Shown here: positions 16,990 to 25,183 of the stretch, one piece after another
How the letters are laid out: the number at the start of each line of letters is the position of its first letter
How positions within the stretch are numbered: the first letter of the stretch is position 1
Source of the DNA: Actinomycetota bacterium
Lineage (GTDB): Bacteria; Actinomycetota; Actinomycetes; S36-B12; UBA10799
Direction of reading: 5' to 3'
Assembly (NCBI GenBank): GCA_020636995.1
Contig: JACJWU010000003.1
Coordinates: 124,001-188,000, forward strand
DNA length: 64,000 nucleotides
The notes under the pieces: model-generated
The model's input: the letters and a program-made list of their open reading frames with translations, nothing else
What the model was told of the DNA's origin: nothing
Database searches by the model: none
Translations under genes and position numbers: made by a program

Positions 16990-17047
16990 TGACGTTCTGA
17001 GATGAGGATCACTGCGCATGGAGGTATTTGTCGGGCACCATGTATGA

Positions 17048-18175
17048 GTGAGCAAGAGTGGGGATGTGCCCCCGGAGTTCGAGTCGTGGATGCGCCCGGA
17101 GCCAGGTGAGCAACCGACGCAGCGCCTCGGCGCGCCCGAACCCCGGCAACCGGTGGGCGCCGGCGTGGGCTCCTCGCCGCGGCCCGTCGGGGCGCCGCCA
17201 CGGCAGGTGCAGCCTCCGATCCCTCGCACGATCGCACCGTCTCGCAAGGGCCGCCGCCGTCATCGCAAATGGGGGGCCAAGCGGATCATCCTCTCCGCGG
17301 TCGCGGTCTTCACCGTGTACTTGCTCGCCGTGGCAACGGTCTTCGCCACATCGGTGTCGAAGACGGCAGCGTTGCCGGCCAGTGACGCGTCCTCGTGGGG
17401 ACGCAACTACCTCATCGTGGGCAGTGACAGTCGCCAGGGCCTGACGAAGGCCCAGCAGAAGAAACTGCACACCGGGTCCACCGAAGGCCAGCGCACCGAC
17501 ACGATCATGATCATGCACGTCCCGCTCTTCGGGACCCCGACACTGGTGTCGATCCCACGCGACTCCTGGGTGGGCATTCCCGGCTACGGCCAGGGCAAGA
17601 TCAACTCGGCGTTCGCCTACGGCGGCCCCGAACTGCTGACCACCACGGTCGAGCAGACCACCGGCTTGAAGATCGACAACTACGTCGAGATCGGATTCGC
17701 CGGGGTGGCGAACACCACCGATGCCCTCGGCGGTGTGAAGTTGTGCCCAACCCGCAAGTTCAACGACGTCAACAGTGGTCTGAAGGTGAAGAAGGGCTGC
17801 CAGACCATGGACGGCGCGGACGCCTTGGCGTACGTCCGGATGCGCTATGCGGACCCGCGCGGTGACCTCGGCCGTGTCGAGCGCCAACAGGAGTTCATCT
17901 CGTCGGTCGCCAAGCGCGCCATGAGCCCCCTCACCTGGATCTTCCCGTGGCGCTCGTTCGGAGCCGCCTCAGCAGCAGGCAACAGCCTGACCGTCGACAA
18001 GAACACCGGCATCGTCGATGAGATGCGACTGGCGGTGGCGATGGGGATGATCTCGATGGGGATGGGCCAGTCGACGACCGTACCCACGGTCGAGGGCACG
18101 TACTTCGTGGCCGGTCAGGACGCCGTGAAGTGGGACTCCCCCAAGGCGTTGGAGTTGTTCAACTCCATCGACTGA
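17048..18175 (+). CDS. LytR-CpsA-Psr (LCP) family protein
   Basis: A 375-residue LCP ligase, the family that attaches teichoic-acid, arabinogalactan or capsule chains from lipid carriers to peptidoglycan. A Pro/Arg-rich cytoplasmic N-terminus (1-78) leads to one transmembrane helix (about 80-102) and the extracytoplasmic LCP domain (about 118-300). The domain has VGSDSRQG, QRTDTIMIMHV, SIPRDSWVGIPG and KINSAFAYGG, including the Arg/Asp residues that bind pyrophosphate. GTG 17048 lies six bases after CACCAT, a weak -10. It could anchor the polysaccharide built by the 26-48 kb locus, but nothing links them directly. Confidence 0.92.
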   Translation: MSKSGDVPPEFESWMRPEPGEQPTQRLGAPEPRQPVGAGVGSSPRPVGAPPRQVQPPIPRTIAPSRKGRRRHRKWGAKRIILSAVAVFTVYLLAVATVFATSVSKTAALPASDASSWGRNYLIVGSDSRQGLTKAQQKKLHTGSTEGQRTDTIMIMHVPLFGTPTLVSIPRDSWVGIPGYGQGKINSAFAYGGPELLTTTVEQTTGLKIDNYVEIGFAGVANTTDALGGVKLCPTRKFNDVNSGLKVKKGCQTMDGADALAYVRMRYADPRGDLGRVERQQEFISSVAKRAMSPLTWIFPWRSFGAASAAGNSLTVDKNTGIVDEMRLAVAMGMISMGMGQSTTVPTVEGTYFVAGQDAVKWDSPKALELFNSID

Positions 18176-18203
18176 TCCCGCTCGCGCGGGGGACAGTTAA
18201 GCC

Positions 18204-19103
18204 ATGGACAACCGCAGAATCGGCGATCTCGACGTCTTCCCGCTCGGCTTGGGCTGCATGCAGTTGTCCGGCCGCAGGATGATCGACCGCCGCGAACAGG
18301 CGCTCGCCACGATCCACACAGCACTCGACGCCGGGATCACGCTGCTGGACACCGCGAACATCTACGCCCCGGATGCTGCGCGGATCGGACACAACGAGGA
18401 ACTCGTGGCCGAGGCAGTTTCGTCGTACGCCGGGCGGCGGCCGGTGATCGCCACGAAGGGTGGCATCACGCGGGTCCCCGGCACCGACGCAGATGTGTGG
18501 GGCCGCGCCGGCACACCGGATGCCCTGCTGCGGGCGGCGGAGGCCTCGGCGACACGTTTGGCCGTCCCGAGTATCGACCTGTACTTCCTCCACCGCGCCG
18601 ATCCGACGGTGCATTTCAACGATCAGATCGCCGGTCTGATGGCTGTCCAGAAGCGTGGCCTGGCCGCGCGGATCGGGCTGAGCAACGTGACCTCCCCGAT
18701 GCTGCAGCGAGCCCTCGAGATCGCCGGTGGACCTGCCGACGGCGGTATCGTCGCCGTGCAGAACGAGCGTTCCCCGCGATATCGAGCCGACAGCGACGTC
18801 CTGGACATCTGCACAGAGCACGGCATCGCCTACCTGCCGTGGTCCCCCCTGACCGGGGCGGAGACGTTCGCCGACCATGCGCATGCCCGCGGCGTCAGCC
18901 CCCAACAGTTGACCTTGGCGTGGTTGCTCGCGCAGTCCCCAGTCGTCATCCCGATCCCTGGCAGCAGCCGGCCGCAGACGGTACTGGCCTCGGTGGAAGC
19001 GACCCGGATCAGCATGTCGGTCCGTGAGGTGGGGGAGCTGACCGCGCTGCCGGTCCAGCAGGCGTCGCTGTATCCGGACTCCGAACCCGGACCGCCGCTC
19101 TAG
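18204..19103 (+). CDS. aldo/keto reductase
   Basis: A 299-residue NADPH-dependent aldo/keto reductase. The catalytic tetrad is visible: Asp in LLDTANIYAP, Tyr in the same segment, Lys in VIATKGGI and His in YFLHRADP. The C-terminal IPGSSRPQTVLASV binds the cofactor phosphate in this family. The substrate is unknown. A GGGGGA stretch lies about 11 bases upstream of the ATG. A short GC hairpin after the LCP stop may separate the two transcripts. Confidence 0.93.
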   Translation: MDNRRIGDLDVFPLGLGCMQLSGRRMIDRREQALATIHTALDAGITLLDTANIYAPDAARIGHNEELVAEAVSSYAGRRPVIATKGGITRVPGTDADVWGRAGTPDALLRAAEASATRLAVPSIDLYFLHRADPTVHFNDQIAGLMAVQKRGLAARIGLSNVTSPMLQRALEIAGGPADGGIVAVQNERSPRYRADSDVLDICTEHGIAYLPWSPLTGAETFADHAHARGVSPQQLTLAWLLAQSPVVIPIPGSSRPQTVLASVEATRISMSVREVGELTALPVQQASLYPDSEPGPPL

Positions 19104-19164
19104 GCGAACGCTCAGGCGACCTGGCGATGCGCGCACAGCAGGCCGCCTGCGTCACAGTGGGCAC

Positions 19165-20079
19165 ATGCGTGCGTGGTGGGTGGCGATCCTCCTGCTGGCG
19201 GCATGCGGATCGGCACCGGCGGCGCCACCCGAGCCCCGCATCGATCCGCAGGTGAGCGCCCACGGGATCGCCTGGTCCGAACTGGGGACCGGCCGCCCCC
19301 TACTGCTGCTGAACGGCACCGGCTCACCGATGGCCGAATGGGATCCCGCGTTCCTCGCGGCGCTGGCGTCCGAGCGCCGGGTCATCGTCTTCGACTACCC
19401 GGGCCTCGGCGATTCGACGGCCCCGGCCCGCAGAACGTTCGCGGGCATGGCTGCCGCCACCTCCCAGCTGATGACTGACATCGGCGTGCCGCGCGCCGAT
19501 GTCCTGGGCTGGTCCATGGGCGGGTTCGTGGTGCAGGAACTGCTGCGCAGGCATCCTGCGCGCGTGGACCGGGCCGTACTGGTCGGAACCAATCCGGGCG
19601 GTGACCGTGCCCGCCTTGGCCCGCGCTGGGTCCAGCGCGCCGACAGCGATCCGGATGCGGGACTCGCGACGTACCTTCGGACGAACTACCCCCACACACG
19701 ATGTGCACAAGATCGTGGCCGAGCATTCCTGAACCGGCTCGACGAGGCGGTCGCGTCAGGTCGCTACCCGGAGCCCACCGTCCCGGCCGCCACGTACGAC
19801 ACGATGGTCGCGGCCGAGGACCCCTGGCTGCGATCGAACCGCAACGCCGCTGCACTGCGCACCGTGCAGTCGCCCGTGCTGGTGATGGTGGGGCGGCGCG
19901 ATGTCATCACACCACCGGCCAACAGCCGGGCCCTGGCCGATCTGCTGCCGAAGGCGCAGTTGCTGCGGGTTCCGGCCGCTGGGCACTCGGTGCTCTTCCA
20001 AGCGCCACAGGAGAGCGCCACGGCGATCACCGCCTTCCTGGACGGCGCCCGAGCGTCGCTCACCTGGCCCTGCGCCTGA
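19165..20079 (+). CDS. alpha/beta-hydrolase lipoprotein
   Basis: A 304-residue alpha/beta-hydrolase with a lipoprotein signal peptide (RAWWVAILLLAACGS, Cys near residue 14), so it probably sits on the outer face of the membrane. The nucleophile elbow is GWSMGG, the oxyanion region LLNGTGSP, the acid in VGRRDVITPP and the His in PAAGHSVLFQ. All three catalytic residues are seen. It resembles the many exported esterases or hydrolases of actinobacteria; the substrate is unknown. ATG 19165 follows CACAGT by six bases, a weak leaderless arrangement. Confidence 0.9.
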   Translation: MRAWWVAILLLAACGSAPAAPPEPRIDPQVSAHGIAWSELGTGRPLLLLNGTGSPMAEWDPAFLAALASERRVIVFDYPGLGDSTAPARRTFAGMAAATSQLMTDIGVPRADVLGWSMGGFVVQELLRRHPARVDRAVLVGTNPGGDRARLGPRWVQRADSDPDAGLATYLRTNYPHTRCAQDRGRAFLNRLDEAVASGRYPEPTVPAATYDTMVAAEDPWLRSNRNAAALRTVQSPVLVMVGRRDVITPPANSRALADLLPKAQLLRVPAAGHSVLFQAPQESATAITAFLDGARASLTWPCA

Positions 20080-20165
20080 GAACTCTCACCTGGTTCTTAC
20101 CTGCTTCACGTTGGGCTCTCGCGGGGACGTCGGACTCTGGTGACAACGACGAAAGGACCCACGTC

Positions 20166-21029
20166 ATGAAGAAGATCGGCGCAGTCGCCGGAGCCAGCAT
20201 CGCGGCGTTCGCCGTGGGCGCCACGCTCGCCGGAGGCCTGACCATCGCCACCGCGGACAGCAACTCGGATTCCACCCCGACCACCCCTGCCCAGGGCTAC
20301 GGACCGGGCCAGATGGGTGGCCCGATGGGCCACCGCGGTCCCGGCGAGATCGTGACGGGCGAGGAAGCCCAGAAGGCCATCGACGCCGCGCTCGCCGTGG
20401 TACCAGGCACCGCGGACCACGTCCACAAGGACGCCAGCGGCAACTACCTTGTCATGGTTACGACCAGCGACAACACACACACCCTCGTCGTGCTCGACGC
20501 CAACTTCGCCCTCGTGGAGCAGAAAGACATGCCGGCCGGCGGTCCCGGCCACGGTCCTGGCACACCCGCCACCGATGAACAGACGCAGAAGGCCACTGAC
20601 GCTGTGCTCGCGGAGTACCCGGCCGCCACGGTCCTGCACGTCTTCGTGCGCGACGGCGAGGGCTACGCGGTGCTGATGCGCACGGACAACGGCAAGAAGA
20701 AGGTCGTGCTGCTCGATGAGAACTACACGATCCAGTCCGTCGAGAACCCGCGCAAGCGGGGTCCCCACGGCAAGCGCGGGCATGGACCTCTCGGTCATGA
20801 CGTGACCGGGCCCAACTTCAAGAAGGCCGAGGCGGCCGCGCTGGAGGAGTTCCCCGGCGGCACCGTCATGGACGTGCACAAGAAGGGCAAGAAGTTCTAC
20901 GCCATGGTCAAGAAGGCGGATGACTCGATGGTGGTCGTCGTCATGAACGCCGACTTCAAGGTGACCGGCAAGAAGGCCATGGACTTCGGTCGTCACCAGC
21001 AGCCGACGGCGACGTCGACCGCCGCGTGA
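20166..21029 (+). CDS. exported triple-repeat PepSY-like protein
   Basis: A 287-residue exported protein. The signal peptide KKIGAVAGASIAAFAVGATL is followed by three repeats of about 55-60 residues (roughly 63-125, 132-195 and 215-275). Each reads A-x-x-A-x-x-P-x-x-x-V-x-x-V-x-x-x-x-x-x-Y-x-V-x-x followed by a V-V-V-L-D/N strand. This is the PepSY-like pattern. Gly/His/Pro-rich linkers join the repeats. It lies directly upstream of an MprAB-like two-component system on the same strand and could modulate it or be its target. An in-frame extension upstream is a shadow of the hydrolase gene; ATG 20166 with AAAGGA upstream is the start. Confidence 0.8.
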   Translation: MKKIGAVAGASIAAFAVGATLAGGLTIATADSNSDSTPTTPAQGYGPGQMGGPMGHRGPGEIVTGEEAQKAIDAALAVVPGTADHVHKDASGNYLVMVTTSDNTHTLVVLDANFALVEQKDMPAGGPGHGPGTPATDEQTQKATDAVLAEYPAATVLHVFVRDGEGYAVLMRTDNGKKKVVLLDENYTIQSVENPRKRGPHGKRGHGPLGHDVTGPNFKKAEAAALEEFPGGTVMDVHKKGKKFYAMVKKADDSMVVVVMNADFKVTGKKAMDFGRHQQPTATSTAA

Positions 21030-21030
21030 C

Positions 21031-21083
21031 GGTCATGGGCGCGCCCTGTGTTGCATCCCCCGTTCCCGGGGCGCGCCCTGACC
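21031..21083 (+). terminator. hairpin after the PepSY-like gene
   Basis: GGTCATGGGCGCGCCC (21031-21046) pairs with the segment ending GCGCGCCCTGACC (to 21083) across a loop of about 22 bases, with one bulged base. It begins two bases after the stop codon. GGGCGCGCCC is also palindromic in itself, so alternative folds are possible. Confidence 0.6.
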
Positions 21084-21123
21084 AACCGTCGATCTGGCTG
21101 CAGGCTGCGGCAGACTCGCAGCC

Positions 21124-21789
21124 ATGAAGGTTCTCGTTGCCGATGACGACAGGGCGATCCGGCAGTCCCTCACGACGGCGCTCGAACTCAACGGCTACCA
21201 GGTCACTGCCTGCAAGGACGGCGTCGAGGCGCTGGCCGCGTTCCGTAGCGACCGCCCCGACGTCCTGGTACTCGATGTGATGATGCCCGGCGTGGACGGC
21301 CTCGGCGTGTGCCGGGTGCTGCGCGCCGAAGGCGACCGCACCCCCATCCTCATGCTCACGGCCCGCGTCGAGACCGCCGACCGCGTGGCGGGCCTCGACG
21401 CCGGTGCCGACGACTACGTCCCGAAGCCCTACGACATCGACGAGGTCCTGGCCCGCCTGCGCGCTCTCCTTCGACGCGCCGAGCAGACCCCCACTGGCGA
21501 TGATCTCGTCGTCGGCGATGTGCGGCTGTCCCCCACATCGCGGCGGGTCTGGCGGGCCGACCACGAGATCGAGTTGTCCAAGACGGAGTTCGACCTACTG
21601 GAGTTGCTCATGATCAACTCCGGCATCGTCCTCGAGCACCACGTGATCTACGAGCGCATCTGGGGCTACGACTTCGGGCCGGACTCCAAGAACCTCGCGG
21701 TCTACGTCGGATACCTCCGCCGCAAGCTTGGACCACCGGAGGTGATCCGCACCATCCGCGGGGTGGGCTACACCATGCGGTCATCATGA
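21124..21789 (+). CDS. OmpR-family response regulator (MprA-like)
   Basis: A 221-residue response regulator. The receiver has VADDDRAIR, phospho-Asp in VLDVMMPGVDG, Thr in LMLTARVET and Lys in YVPKPYDIDE. The winged helix ends RTIRGVGYTMR. The sequence resembles MprA-type regulators of envelope stress. ATG 21124 lies seven bases after CAGACT, a weak -10. The stop overlaps the kinase start (ATGA). Confidence 0.92.
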   Translation: MKVLVADDDRAIRQSLTTALELNGYQVTACKDGVEALAAFRSDRPDVLVLDVMMPGVDGLGVCRVLRAEGDRTPILMLTARVETADRVAGLDAGADDYVPKPYDIDEVLARLRALLRRAEQTPTGDDLVVGDVRLSPTSRRVWRADHEIELSKTEFDLLELLMINSGIVLEHHVIYERIWGYDFGPDSKNLAVYVGYLRRKLGPPEVIRTIRGVGYTMRSS

Positions 21790-23090
21790 GCCTGCGCACG
21801 AAACTGGCCATCTCCTTCGCGGGGATCGCCGCGCTCGTCGCGGCCCTGATGGGAGTGATCGGCTACACCGCCACGAACGAACAACTGCAACGCGCCACGG
21901 ATCAGGCGCTGCTCAGCGGCGGGGGCCGTCCACAGGGCCCCGGTGGTGACGAGCGCCGTGACGAACGCGGGCAGGACGCCATCGCGGTGCTGTCACCCAC
22001 CGGCGAGGTCGTGCGCAGCGACGGTGTCGTGCAGCTGCCGGTCAGTGACGCCGACCGCGCTGCAGCCGCTGCGCAACGCCCGAGCGTGGAGGCGCGGACC
22101 CAGTCCGTGGACGGCACCCCCTACCGCATCCTCACGATCTCACCCGGCGAAGGCAGGGGAGCGGTGATGGTGGCGCGGGACTGGTCGGAGGCCGCCTCAG
22201 TTCTGCGTCGTCTGGCAGCAGTGTTGGCCGTGTGCGCAGTGGCACTGACGGCGTTGGCTGCCGCCCTCGGGTGGTGGCTGGCCAACCGGATCACGAAGCG
22301 CCTCGTCCTGCTCACCGATACAGCCGAGCGCGTCAGTGCCACGGGGCAACTCGATGTCGAGGTGCCCGGCGCCGGCACCGACGAGGTGGGACGGCTCGCC
22401 GGGTCATTCAACACCATGCTCGGACGGCTGGGAGAGTCGCAGGCCGATCAGCAGCGACTGGTGCAGGACGCCGGGCACGAGTTGCGCACACCGCTGACAT
22501 CACTGCGAACCAACATCAGTCTCCTGGAACGGTTCGAGGAGCTCGACCCCGACGTGCGCGCCCGGGTGCTCGCCGATCTGCGCGGAGAGTCCCGGGAACT
22601 GACGGGATTGGTCAACGAGGTGTTGGCGTTGGCTGGCGGCCAGGGCGCCAACGGCGAACCGGAACCGGTGCCCTTGGCCACGGTCGCCGAGTCGGTGGCT
22701 ACCCGTGCACGCCGCCGGACCGAGCGACAGATCACCGTGGACGCGGACGCGTCCCAGATCGTCGCGCCACGAGCGGCCGTGGAGCGCGCGGTGTGGAACC
22801 TGGTCGACAACGCCGCCAAGTTCGACCCGAGCGGTGCGCCGATCGACATCCATGTCCACGAGGGCATCGTCGAGGTGATGGACCGCGGGCCGGGGGTGCC
22901 CGCCGAGGACGTGCCCCACCTGTTCGACCGCTTCTACCGTCCCGTCGCCTCCCGCAGCCTGCCAGGGTCCGGGCTCGGACTTGCCATCGTCAAAGACGTG
23001 GCCGAGGCCAACGGTGGCCGGGTCTATGTGGTCGCCCGGGAGGGCGGCGGATCCGTGTTCGGGATCGCGTGGCCCCCACTGGCGGACTGA
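21786..23090 (+). CDS. sensor histidine kinase (MprB-like)
   Basis: A 434-residue membrane kinase: helix 1 (about 7-28), an extracytoplasmic sensor of about 105 residues with a Gly/Arg/Asp-rich start, helix 2 (about 139-161) and HAMP (162-220). HisKA follows with DAGHELRTPLTSLRTN, then HATPase_c with NLVDNAAKFD, DRGPGVP and GSGLGLAIV. All boxes are intact. The domain order and HisKA sequence match MprB-type kinases. It is translationally coupled to the regulator at 21124. The PepSY-like exported protein next door is a candidate ligand or accessory protein. Confidence 0.92.
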   Translation: MSLRTKLAISFAGIAALVAALMGVIGYTATNEQLQRATDQALLSGGGRPQGPGGDERRDERGQDAIAVLSPTGEVVRSDGVVQLPVSDADRAAAAAQRPSVEARTQSVDGTPYRILTISPGEGRGAVMVARDWSEAASVLRRLAAVLAVCAVALTALAAALGWWLANRITKRLVLLTDTAERVSATGQLDVEVPGAGTDEVGRLAGSFNTMLGRLGESQADQQRLVQDAGHELRTPLTSLRTNISLLERFEELDPDVRARVLADLRGESRELTGLVNEVLALAGGQGANGEPEPVPLATVAESVATRARRRTERQITVDADASQIVAPRAAVERAVWNLVDNAAKFDPSGAPIDIHVHEGIVEVMDRGPGVPAEDVPHLFDRFYRPVASRSLPGSGLGLAIVKDVAEANGGRVYVVAREGGGSVFGIAWPPLAD

Positions 23091-23123
23091 GCCGACACGG
23101 AACCCCACCAACCACCTGCTCCT

Positions 23124-23170
23124 GTTGCGTTGTTGTGAGACACGCCGGCGTGTCATCCCCACAACGCAAC
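23124..23170. repeat. long imperfect hairpin between convergent genes
   Basis: GTTGCGTTGT (23124-23133) pairs exactly with 23161-23170. The core GACACGCC/GGCGTGTC (23139-23154) is a perfect 16-bp palindrome. Only about five bases per side mismatch. It fills the gap between the kinase stop (23090) and the ureohydrolase stop (23182), so it may act as a bidirectional terminator. Confidence 0.65.
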
Positions 23171-23181
23171 AATGGCTCGAC

Positions 23182-24192
23182 TCAGCGGTCCAACAGTGGC
23201 TGCCGGGGATCCCAGGTCGTGCCGTCACGGTCGTCCTTGCGCCGACGAGCGATGGCCGTCAGCGCCTCGAGCACGACCCGGTTGCCCAGCAGCGCCGTGA
23301 TGTCGGCCTGGTCGTAGGGGGGTGACACCTCGACGACGTCCATCCCGAGCACCGGCAGTTCGTAACAGATACGACGGACCGCGTCGAGGAGTTGTCGACT
23401 ACTGAGACCCCCCGGTTCCGGCGTCCCCGTACCGGGAGCGTGGCCCGGGTCGCAGACGTCGATGTCCACGCTCAAGAAGATCCCGTCGCACTCGTCGAGC
23501 GCGATCTCGAAGGCTTCCGTCAGGCACTCGTCGAGGCCCCGGGTCACGATCTCGGTCATCTCGAAGGAGCGCATACGCTGCTCGGCCATCCAATCCAGGA
23601 TGTCCGGCGGTGGCCAGTACCCGCGCAGCCCGATCTGCAAGAAGCGGTCGCCCCGCGCGGCGCCCGACTCGATCAGGCGGCGCATCGGCTGACCGTGCCC
23701 GATGAGGGAACCGAACTCGATGTCACCGGTGTCCGCGTGGGCGTCGAAGTGGATGACACTGACCCTGCCCCACTTGTCCCCACCGCGGGCCACTCCCGTC
23801 ACATCCGGCCAGGTCACGGTGTGATCACCGCCGAGGATCAGGGGGATGGCACCGGTCGTTGCCACCTTCTCCACCGCCGCCTCGAGGTCCGCACAGGACC
23901 GGGCCGCGTCGCCGGAGAACATCTCCACGTCGCCAACGTCCACGACGCGTAGGTCCTGCAGCCCGTCCACGCGCATCGCCAAGGACGGCCGAGAACCGTC
24001 ATGTGCCAGGTAACACGTCTCCCGCAGTGCCTTGGGGCCGAACCTGGCCCCGGACCGGTACGACGTTCCGCCGTCGAACGGCGCCCCGAGGATGACCACG
24101 TCGGCATCGCGGTACGTGTCGGGGTCATCGAGATCGGCGGGGTCGACGCCGAGGAACGTGATGTCAGGACCGAACTGCGCGCCGTACCTCAT
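23182..24192 (-). CDS. speB: agmatinase-like ureohydrolase
   Basis: A 336-residue ureohydrolase (arginase/agmatinase family), a binuclear Mn enzyme releasing urea from a guanidino compound. Metal-ligand motifs are all present: GGDHTVTWP, HFDAHADT and SVDIDVCDPGHAPGTGTPEPGG. This last stretch is typical of the agmatinase subgroup, which also includes guanidinobutyrase and guanidinopropionase, so the exact substrate is uncertain. The start is ATG 24192, with TACCCT seven bases upstream; a longer frame up to 24468 is a shadow of the permease gene. It is divergent from the TauE/SafE permease. Confidence 0.88.
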   Translation of the reverse strand: MRYGAQFGPDITFLGVDPADLDDPDTYRDADVVILGAPFDGGTSYRSGARFGPKALRETCYLAHDGSRPSLAMRVDGLQDLRVVDVGDVEMFSGDAARSCADLEAAVEKVATTGAIPLILGGDHTVTWPDVTGVARGGDKWGRVSVIHFDAHADTGDIEFGSLIGHGQPMRRLIESGAARGDRFLQIGLRGYWPPPDILDWMAEQRMRSFEMTEIVTRGLDECLTEAFEIALDECDGIFLSVDIDVCDPGHAPGTGTPEPGGLSSRQLLDAVRRICYELPVLGMDVVEVSPPYDQADITALLGNRVVLEALTAIARRRKDDRDGTTWDPRQPLLDR

Positions 24193-24205
24193 GAACGCGA
24201 GGGTA
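24193..24205 (-). promoter_or_regulatory. leaderless promoter of the ureohydrolase gene
   Basis: TACCCT at 24200-24205 (minus strand), seven bases, then ATG at 24192. Confidence 0.5.
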
Positions 24206-24279
24206 GTCGCTGTGGGCGCTGCGAGACCCGTCGTGCGCCGTTGCCGGGAGTCGCGCGCTCGATGTTGCAGACTTGCCCG

Positions 24280-25164
24280 GTGAGCATCGACCCGTTCCTG
24301 ACCCTCGGGGGACTGTTCGCAGGCACGGTGGTGGGACTCACCGGCCTCGGTGGGGCGGCGATCGTGACGCCGATGCTCCTGTTGCTGTTCAACGTCCCGG
24401 CACCGGTGGCGGTCTCCACCGACGTGGTCTCGGCTGCGGTCATGAAGCCCGTGGGCGCCGGCGTGCACATCAAGCGCCGCACGCCGTACTACCCCGTGGT
24501 GCTGTGGCTCTCGCTCGGGTCAGTGCCGGGGGTGCTGCTCGGGACGTGGCTCTTCTCGGTGATCGTCGGGGAGGAAGGCGGCGACGCCACCCTGCGGCGC
24601 TTGATCGGTGTCGTGCTGCTGGTCGCTGTGGTCGTGACGCTGCTGCGGCTGCGCCTGCGCAAATACACCGAGGAGCACGGTGACCAGCCGCTGACGTTCT
24701 CGCGCGGGAAGCTTGCCCTGGCCTCGGCGGTGGGCTTGTTCGTCGGCACGTTGGTGGGGCTCACGAGCGTGGGCTCAGGGACGCTGATCGCTGCGAGCCT
24801 CATGATCCTGTTCCCGGCCATGCTGCCGAGCCGCCTCGTGGGCACCGACCTGGTGCAGGCGGTACCCATGCTCGTCGTCGGGGCCATCGCGCATGCCGGA
24901 CTCGGCGAGATCGACCCCACTGTCCTCTTCTCGCTGCTGCTCGGCCAGATCCCCGGGGTGTTCATCGGAGCGCGCATCTCCAGCCGGTACAACGGCCAGG
25001 AACTGCGGTGGCTGCTGCTGGTGCTCGTCGGCTCCGCGGGACTGGCGCTGCTCGGAGCACCGTCCTGGCTGGCCACCTCCATCACGATCGGAGGGGTCCT
25101 GCTGCTCGGGATTCCGATCATCGTGCGCACTGTGCGCCACAGGCACGAGCACGTGGACGTCTGA
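24280..25164 (+). CDS. TauE/SafE family membrane permease
   Basis: A membrane protein of 294 residues with about eight helices. It has the two TauE/SafE repeats: GLTGLGGAAIVTPMLLLLF near the N-terminus and LTSVGSGTLIAASLM in the second half. The family exports sulfite, sulfoacetate and other organic anions; the substrate here is unknown. The start is placed at GTG 24280, six bases after CAGACT. ATG 24262 is an alternative that adds six residues. A 19-bp gap separates it from the DUF2804 gene. Confidence 0.88.
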   Translation: MSIDPFLTLGGLFAGTVVGLTGLGGAAIVTPMLLLLFNVPAPVAVSTDVVSAAVMKPVGAGVHIKRRTPYYPVVLWLSLGSVPGVLLGTWLFSVIVGEEGGDATLRRLIGVVLLVAVVVTLLRLRLRKYTEEHGDQPLTFSRGKLALASAVGLFVGTLVGLTSVGSGTLIAASLMILFPAMLPSRLVGTDLVQAVPMLVVGAIAHAGLGEIDPTVLFSLLLGQIPGVFIGARISSRYNGQELRWLLLVLVGSAGLALLGAPSWLATSITIGGVLLLGIPIIVRTVRHRHEHVDV

Positions 25165-25171
25165 CCGGCCG

Positions 25172-25183
25172 TAGGCTTGCGCC
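25172..25183 (+). promoter_or_regulatory. leaderless promoter of the DUF2804 gene
   Basis: TAGGCT at 25172-25177, six bases, then ATG at 25184. Confidence 0.5.

Noticed and set aside
18177..18190. Small hairpin CCCGC-TCGC-GCGGG after the LCP gene
   Set aside because: A five-bp stem in GC-rich DNA is expected by chance and has no T-run; not called as a terminator.
23182..24468. Long form of the ureohydrolase starting at 24468
   Set aside because: The extra 92 residues are His/Arg-rich shadow of the permease gene. The leaderless promoter and family length support 24192.
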